A stretch of 64,000 nt of DNA from JACTOJ01 sp032335695. GTDB lineage: Bacteria; Bacillota; Clostridia; Clostridiales; Clostridiaceae. A program made the translations under genes and the position numbers. Each line of letters begins with the position of its first letter. The stretch's first letter is position 1. A model generated the notes under the pieces. It saw only the letters and a program-made list of their open reading frames with translations. It had not been told where the DNA came from and ran no database searches. The stretch spans positions 163,084 to 227,083 of the forward strand of contig NZ_JACTOJ010000007.1 in assembly GCF_032335695.1 (NCBI RefSeq). The letters are read 5' to 3'. Positions 58,701 through 64,000 of the stretch are shown here, piece after piece.

Positions 58701-61697
58701 CTAGACTATATCCTTAAAATACTTGTTTATATTCTCTTTATTAGCTCCTAAATTAAGCTTTCTATCTCTTATGTATATACTTGCCTCTTCCCCTAAAATT
58801 ATCTTAGCATCGTAATTCAGCTTCCTTTTTTCATATTCCTGCTCCATATATGCATTTATAAACTCTTCTGTTTCCTTAAGAGAATTTATTTCTTTATTCT
58901 TCTTTTTCTCTGAAATATTCCTTTTTAAAGGCTTTTGTACTTCTTTCATTATCTTATATAGATTTATCTGCTTCCACCTTATAGTTCTTAAGCTCAAATC
59001 CATAAAATTGCCTTCAAGACCTTTTCTTATGACAGGTACTCCATGAAGCTGATTCTCAAGTCTTTTTACTGTAGAATTGTTAGCATCAAACTTGCTCATT
59101 ATAAATAATGCTCCATAGTCATATTCGGTTCTTATAAGCCTTCCATAAATCTGTTTTAAATCTATAGATACGATTGGAAAATTCACCTCTGCGTAGGCTC
59201 TCCAATAATTTTTGCCACCTTCCACACTATTATCTATAAGAGACTTATAAAAGGGTTCCTTGCTATTTATATTAGGCACTTTATCCAATATAACTGTGGT
59301 CATGGCATCTCCTGGAATATCTATCCCCTCAAAATAACCTTTAGACCCTAAAAGGATATACCTATCCTTCCTGGACTTCAGTTTCTCTACATCTTTCTTA
59401 CCCTGAACCAATCTTATGCCTAAGGAATTGAGCTCCATCTCTGCTTCTTCCCGGAAGGCTTCTAGTCTTTTTCTGCTGGTGAAAAGCATTATGATATTTC
59501 CATCCACATTATTTAAAAGCTCTAAAAGAAATAGCTTTAAATTCCCTGCAAACCCCTCCGCATCATTAGGATCAAACCCATCTACAGCATATACAGCACT
59601 TTTTCCCTTATAATCAAAAACAGGTTCTATAGGAGGTACATCTATTATTTCTTTATTTTCTGATTTAGCAATATTTATTCCCAGGGTATTTTTCAGATTA
59701 TTATAGCCGTTATCCGTACTGAGAGTTGCAGATATAAATAAGCAGCTTTTTATGCCGCTAAGAACTTTTTCATAAAAGGCACCTGAAACATCTAGAGGTA
59801 TCATGGAAAGCTTCCACCAATTAAAATTCTTGTCTACTTCATAATAAAAGCAGCAATCTTCTTCACTTTGAAGCAGCATATTTTCAATTAAGCTGGTATA
59901 GGCATTTATGGTTTCTACCTTTTCTATTAATATTTTCAGCCTTTTATCCTTTTCAAGAGTGGAAACCTCCTTTAAAGTAGCCACTGCTGCATCCAAATGC
60001 CTATTTAATTCCTTTAAGTCTTCTTTCAAATATTCCACATACTTTATTACCCCTGCAAGCTTTGCATTTCCTTTGTTAAGATGCTCTTTGATATTATAGT
60101 CCCTGCTTATCCCGAAAGAAACTATATATTTTTCAAAGGCAGCTCCTATATTCCTTGCCTGGTTTATGCACTGAGCTATAGCAGCCTCCATTTCCTCTAA
60201 GGGCAATTTATCTTTTTGTGTTCTTTTAGCCAGATAATACAGGTATCCCTTCTGGTTTTTGCTGTTATATATATCTGATACAAATTTTTCAAGCTCATAG
60301 GAAATTATGCTGCTCTGGAAAGCATCATAGGCCTCCTGGGTAAGATTATGAGCTTCATCCACTATTATATTTTCAAGAGGCACTATATTTTGATAGGGCC
60401 ATTTAAGAAGCAGAGAATGATTTACCACTATGAGCTGAGCTTCAGCTAAAGCCGTTACCTTAGAAGCATAGTAGCAGCTATCCTTGTATTTGCACACATC
60501 TACATCGCAAAGTTCAGCATCGCAGAGACACTGCTCTATTAAAGGATTAAGCTTAAGCTTTTCCCTTATAGCATAATTTATTTCCTCACTATCACCAAAG
60601 CCTTTTTCCGTCATCAATCTTTTAAGATATATATAGCCTATTAGAGTCTGCATATCTTCGGGATACTCTATATCTTCAAACCTGTCAAAGCACAAATAAT
60701 TATTTTTGCCCTTCATCAAGGTATAATTCACATCACTTTTTAAATCCAAGGCTTCTAAAAGGTTTGGTATATCCTTATCCACCAGTTGGTTTTGGAGGCT
60801 TTTAGTATTAGTAGATACTATTATCTTTTCTTGCTTTAAATGAGAGTATATTGCTGATGGGAGCAAATAGGCCATGCTTTTGCCAAGGCCGGTAGGAGCT
60901 TCCATTATGGTTATCTTCCCTTTTTCCAAGCCCTGCCTTATGAACTTGGAAGCCTCCTTCTGCTGGGGTCTTAAAGTATAACTTCTGCCGTTTCTTTTCC
61001 AAATTTCTTGCTGCTCAAAAAGTTTTTCATAATGCTTAAGAGCAAATACAGGATAGGGCTCCTCCAGCTTTCTTTGGAAGGTAATGGGTCTGTCCTCTAC
61101 AAATTGCTTTACTACCTCCATATTTATGCCTTGAAGATACTTATACCAGCTCCACCCTGAAAGCTCGGTTATGCTCATAGGAAGAATATAACCATTTTCT
61201 TCATAGAAGCTGCTTATTACATAGTTGAGTACTTTAACTGTATCTTCAGAATCACTAAGCCCTCTGTGAATCTCTTCCTTATAAGCAGGCAGAAACCTTT
61301 TTATTAAGTATTGAAGATTAAATTCCGGAAGCTCTGGATAAAGAATAGCCACCAGCTCCAGAGAATCTAAAAATTCATTTTTCACCTTAAGGAAGCTTTT
61401 TTCAAAACCTGAGTTATGGCATACCAAAGGACGCTCTTCAATGAAAAGCAAAAGCTCCTCCATGACCTTTCCAAGCTGTGGGGCCTCCTCCAGCTCCTCC
61501 TGAGTGATCCCCCTGCACAAATCAAATATATTCAAAGGCACCTGAATATTGGGGTTAACCAAGGAAGTGAACCTGGTAACTTCATTATTTATTATTTTAA
61601 CTGCACCGATCTCAATTATTTTATCCTTATTAGGATCTATGCCTGTAGTCTCTATATCCAGAAACACTAAATTATTTAATATGCTGTACGGTTCCAT
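58701..61697 (-). CDS. dinG: DinG-type helicase with N-terminal DEDD exonuclease domain
   Basis: 998 residues. Residues about 8-170 are a DnaQ-like exonuclease (FLDIETTGIDPNKDKIIEIG, HNSGFEKSFL, and HRGLSDSEDT in place of the usual HxxxxD). From about 245 there is an XPD/DinG helicase: Walker A EAPTGLGKSMAYLLPSA, cysteines in CLCDAELCDVDVCKYKDSCY suited to a 4Fe-4S cluster, DEAH box VDEAHNL, and motif VI QIYGRLIRTEYDYG. Longer than B. subtilis DinG (931). Starts 11 bases after nudC; RBS AAAGGAG. Confidence 0.92.
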   Translation of the reverse strand: MEPYSILNNLVFLDIETTGIDPNKDKIIEIGAVKIINNEVTRFTSLVNPNIQVPLNIFDLCRGITQEELEEAPQLGKVMEELLLFIEERPLVCHNSGFEKSFLKVKNEFLDSLELVAILYPELPEFNLQYLIKRFLPAYKEEIHRGLSDSEDTVKVLNYVISSFYEENGYILPMSITELSGWSWYKYLQGINMEVVKQFVEDRPITFQRKLEEPYPVFALKHYEKLFEQQEIWKRNGRSYTLRPQQKEASKFIRQGLEKGKITIMEAPTGLGKSMAYLLPSAIYSHLKQEKIIVSTNTKSLQNQLVDKDIPNLLEALDLKSDVNYTLMKGKNNYLCFDRFEDIEYPEDMQTLIGYIYLKRLMTEKGFGDSEEINYAIREKLKLNPLIEQCLCDAELCDVDVCKYKDSCYYASKVTALAEAQLIVVNHSLLLKWPYQNIVPLENIIVDEAHNLTQEAYDAFQSSIISYELEKFVSDIYNSKNQKGYLYYLAKRTQKDKLPLEEMEAAIAQCINQARNIGAAFEKYIVSFGISRDYNIKEHLNKGNAKLAGVIKYVEYLKEDLKELNRHLDAAVATLKEVSTLEKDKRLKILIEKVETINAYTSLIENMLLQSEEDCCFYYEVDKNFNWWKLSMIPLDVSGAFYEKVLSGIKSCLFISATLSTDNGYNNLKNTLGINIAKSENKEIIDVPPIEPVFDYKGKSAVYAVDGFDPNDAEGFAGNLKLFLLELLNNVDGNIIMLFTSRKRLEAFREEAEMELNSLGIRLVQGKKDVEKLKSRKDRYILLGSKGYFEGIDIPGDAMTTVILDKVPNINSKEPFYKSLIDNSVEGGKNYWRAYAEVNFPIVSIDLKQIYGRLIRTEYDYGALFIMSKFDANNSTVKRLENQLHGVPVIRKGLEGNFMDLSLRTIRWKQINLYKIMKEVQKPLKRNISEKKKNKEINSLKETEEFINAYMEQEYEKRKLNYDAKIILGEEASIYIRDRKLNLGANKENINKYFKDIV

Positions 61698-61708
61698 AGA
61701 TTCTCCTT

Positions 61709-62524
61709 TTATGCTTTTGCAAATTCATCAATCAACCTTCTTGCCAGGCTGAATTTTTCAGGTATATTAGGAAATTCATTCTTAGAAAACCAGTCTGCAT
61801 GAACTATCTCTCTGCCATCCACCTTTATTTCTCCAGAAGCATATTCCGCGAAAAATCCTAACATTAAAGAATTAGGGAATGGCCAAGGTGAGCTTTTGAA
61901 ATATTCTACATTCTTTATATTTATCCCTATTTCCTCAAATACTTCTCTCTTTACTGCGCTTTCCAAATCTTCTCCTGCTTCCACAAAGCCTGCCACTAAC
62001 CCGTACATATCATTTTTAAAATTACCATTATGGGCAAGCAATATTTTACCTTCTTTTATAACCGCAACTATTATAGCTGGACAGATCACAGGATACATCA
62101 CATTTCCGCATTCAGGGCAGAGCTTTGCCATCTCATCTTTTTTGTTTTCAGTTTTAGCTCCGCATCTTCCGCAGAAGCTGTGAGTCTTGTCCCAGTTTAT
62201 TATCTGGCTGCCCCTTCCTGCAATCAAAAAAAGCTCTTCACTCATGAGTCTGGCAAAGTCCCTCATTGGAATTAACTGAAGTTCCTCTGAATGATTAAAC
62301 TCAGTTTCAATCCTAAAAGTAAAACAAGCCTTACCATCAAGCTCTCCTATAAAAAAACTATGCTCATAATTTATACCCAATTTTTCAATATCACTGAAGT
62401 TAGGTACATGTACTGAATCTCCTTGCTTCTTTACCAATATATTTCCCTTAAAAAATACAAAATATAAATCCTCTTTTTTGCTTTCTCTGGCATTATCAAA
62501 AGTTATTTTAAAATTATCCATCAT
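61709..62524 (-). CDS. nudC: NADH pyrophosphatase / mRNA deNADding enzyme NudC
   Basis: 271 residues. Zinc ribbon CGRCGAKT ... CPECGN (about 115-140), the Nudix box GFVEAGEDLESAVKREVFEE plus IGI, and the NADH-specific downstream SSPWPFPNS (canonical SQPWPFPxS, with Gln replaced by Ser). It hydrolyses NAD(H) and can remove NAD caps from RNA. Tandem ATG starts at 62524 and 62521, with only AAGGGA upstream. Confidence 0.92.
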   Translation of the reverse strand: MMDNFKITFDNARESKKEDLYFVFFKGNILVKKQGDSVHVPNFSDIEKLGINYEHSFFIGELDGKACFTFRIETEFNHSEELQLIPMRDFARLMSEELFLIAGRGSQIINWDKTHSFCGRCGAKTENKKDEMAKLCPECGNVMYPVICPAIIVAVIKEGKILLAHNGNFKNDMYGLVAGFVEAGEDLESAVKREVFEEIGINIKNVEYFKSSPWPFPNSLMLGFFAEYASGEIKVDGREIVHADWFSKNEFPNIPEKFSLARRLIDEFAKA

Positions 62525-62630
62525 TTTTATATAAATCCCTTCGCATCATCTATTATTTACTCATTTTATATTACGTCTATAAAAAAAGCAATTCAAGACA
62601 TGTCATAATAAACCTTCTATTTATAATCAA

Positions 62631-62740
62631 GGCTATGTTTTAAAAGAATGTTGATAAAGGCATCGAATCTAAAATAATAAGGGCTATCCATCTCCCACTT
62701 AATAGAAGCTAGGAGAATTCCGCCCTTTCAGTTAAAACAT
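62631..62740. repeat. Second element with the GGCTATGTTTTAAAA terminus
   Basis: Bases 62631-62660 are identical to the inverted right end of the 236-bp element at 36245-36480 over 30 bp, but the interior differs. A degraded opposite end, TTAAAACATA (62732-62741), overlaps the last codons and stop of the Nudix gene. No coding potential otherwise. Confidence 0.6.
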
Positions 62741-63184
62741 ATTCGATTTTATTCTATTATCAAGTTCAAAAAGAGCAACTTTATTGGTTTGCCAATATAA
62801 CAGCTCTCTTGCTTTCTCGTATGTAACCCAACTATATTCAGTATGCTCTGAGGACAATTTTATAGATTCTGAATCCACATTTACTGCAAAACAATATTCA
62901 GGTAAAACAAATGTGTCTGCTGACCAATACTGCCTATGTTTTTCAGAAATGCAGTCAGCAGGTACATAAAAGGTTGATGTTAATTGATAGTAAGGAAGTG
63001 TCAGTTTAAGGTTTGCTTCCTCAAATGCTTCTCGTTTGGCAGCCTCAAATGGAGTTTCTTTATCCTCTCCACCTCCTGCAATAAATTGCCAATAAAGAAC
63101 GTCACTTCTCATAAAAATGCAGTATTCTGGTTTTCCGTCTATTATTTTATATGGTATAACTAATACTTGCATAGGTGCTCTCAA
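62732..63184 (-). CDS. Nudix hydrolase, NtpA/MutT-like
   Basis: 150 residues from TTG 63184, chosen because GGAAGGGA is five bases upstream and the resulting start, MRAPMQVLVIPYK, matches the usual beginning of this subgroup. The Nudix box is GGGEDKETPFEAAKREAFEE, completed by ANL. Related proteins hydrolyse dihydroneopterin triphosphate or dATP. The C terminus SNMF and its stop codon lie in the flanking repeat, so the original end may have been replaced. Confidence 0.87.
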   Translation of the reverse strand: MRAPMQVLVIPYKIIDGKPEYCIFMRSDVLYWQFIAGGGEDKETPFEAAKREAFEEANLKLTLPYYQLTSTFYVPADCISEKHRQYWSADTFVLPEYCFAVNVDSESIKLSSEHTEYSWVTYEKARELLYWQTNKVALFELDNRIKSNMF

Positions 63185-63235
63185 AATAATCCCTTCCCCT
63201 CTATATATCAAATTTATATTTTCTTCAATGTTTTA

Positions 63236-63652
63236 TCATTTCATTGTGCCAGGGAGTTTATCATTATCAACATAATCTATAAGTTTTGTGCTATTGGGTG
63301 TAACTTCATACTTCCAGAAACTTTTTACATAAGTCCCTTTTACAGTGATGCCCCAATCTTTTGTAAGTGTAACTAAATATGAGCCTTTGCTAGATAATTG
63401 AACCTTTGTTGTATATTTAACCTTTGCTGTTGAACCAGACGGTCCCCCTGTTGGTAATTCCTTTGTAATTGTATCATTCGGATTAGTAGGAAATTCAGGA
63501 TGGTTCTTAACAGATTCATCAATTGCTTCTGCTTGACTAAATCCATTTGAATTGTTTTCTGACACTTTGGCTGCAGACTTACATCCTACAAAGCCTATAA
63601 AACATACAAAAATCAACATAGTAAATAAAGTAAATTTAATAGTTTTCTTCAT
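63236..63652 (-). CDS. Putative lipoprotein of unknown function
   Basis: 138 residues. The signal peptide ends in lipobox GFVGCKS (Cys about 24). A polar linker is followed by a small beta-rich domain (KVKYTTKVQLSSKGSYLVTL, TKDWGITVKGTYVKSFWKYE). I do not recognise the family. Strong RBS GGGAGGTGAGGATAT. It is separate from the Nudix gene by 51 bp on the same strand. Confidence 0.75.
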   Translation of the reverse strand: MKKTIKFTLFTMLIFVCFIGFVGCKSAAKVSENNSNGFSQAEAIDESVKNHPEFPTNPNDTITKELPTGGPSGSTAKVKYTTKVQLSSKGSYLVTLTKDWGITVKGTYVKSFWKYEVTPNSTKLIDYVDNDKLPGTMK

Positions 63653-64000
63653 ATATCCTCACCTCCCAATATATTAGACATTAGCCTCAATGGAATAGCT
63701 TCCTAAATTTCAAATAAAAGTCAAATGTACGTTTATAATAATACATTTTATGATTAAAAGAAATAGCTAATATGTTCAAGTTTTATTAAACAATTATTTC
63801 TTTACTGTTTTTTGGATTTTTTCACATTCTTGCATTAACTTAAAATTATTGTTTTATGTTATAATTTTATTAGGCTATGCTTTAAAATTAGGCTATTCTG
63901 AAAACCAATTTTTAGGGTCAATTGACCCTAAAAAAAGAAAAAAAGAATAACCACTAAATTATCCATGAATAATTTTTAAAAAATGGATAATAATTAAAAT
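63653..64000. other. Gene-free end of the window with repeat traces
   Basis: No ORF with an RBS is seen in this AT-rich 348 bp. GGCTATGCTTTAAAAT at 63873-63888 is another copy of the dispersed repeat end. TTTTTAGGGTCA and its complement form a 26-bp perfect palindrome at 63909-63934, which could be a terminator for a gene beyond the window. Confidence 0.6.

Overview
The window is a low-GC, almost island-free stretch of chromosome from an endospore-forming Firmicute, best matched by Clostridium sensu stricto. The reasons are strong AGGAGG ribosome binding sites, frequent TTG and GTG starts, a GerA-type germination operon, CotF-type coat proteins, a T-box ahead of lysS, a DegS/DegU pair and several two-component/ABC peptide-sensing modules. 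I see no rRNA, tRNA, CRISPR array, prophage or intact insertion sequence. The species cannot be fixed from the sequence alone.

Layout. 1-1.9 kb: end of a sugar ABC importer operon (binding protein, hairpin, two permeases). 2-7 kb: small housekeeping and redox genes (alkyltransferase-like, amidohydrolase, HxlR regulator, DsbA-like, DUF2785-like, two coat proteins, nitroreductase). 7.2-11.5 kb: gerA-type operon with a small two-helix fourth gene. 11.5-11.85 kb: decayed LysR gene. 11.9-15.7 kb: Bce-like sensor/regulator/ABC module. 15.7-19.3 kb: large RND exporter with a long inserted repeat domain. 19.5-25.3 kb: phosphoglycerate mutase, BioY with a BirA operator, a MutS2 paralogue without Smr domain, a repeat-rich gap with a possible small RNA, and a secreted GH28 pectinase. 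25.3-28 kb: alpha/beta hydrolase and MarR regulator sharing identical operators, then an MFS exporter. 28-33.4 kb: six-gene module of response regulator, two ABC-2 exporters and histidine kinase. 33.4-35.5 kb: PTS-type dihydroxyacetone kinase (dhaKLM). 35.7-40.6 kb: GNAT protein, a 236-bp structured repeat element, a lipoprotein, degU, degS, a chemoreceptor fragment and YhaM nuclease. 40.7-46.3 kb: five-gene peptide importer. 46.6-50 kb: PadR-controlled ABC-2 exporter with three visible operators. 50-52 kb: lysS with a complete T-box leader and promoter. 52-55.6 kb: monooxygenase-like protein, mscL and a folate operon (folE, HD protein, folP, folB-folK fusion). 55.7-62.5 kb: DegV, a TetB(P)-like GTPase, DinG and NudC. 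62.6-64 kb: repeat, Nudix protein, lipoprotein and a gene-free end.

How it fits together. Much of the window is envelope stress and peptide traffic: two kinase/ABC modules, a PadR/ABC exporter, an RND pump, an MFS pump and a peptide importer. Local regulators mostly come with visible operators, so several small regulons can be read directly (PadR, MarR, BirA, T-box).

The least explained material is a family of dispersed palindromes whose outer ends resemble GGCTATGTTTTAAA. One member is a 236-bp element that can fold into nested stems displaying two GGA loops. All calls come from reading the sequence. No database search or folding calculation was run.
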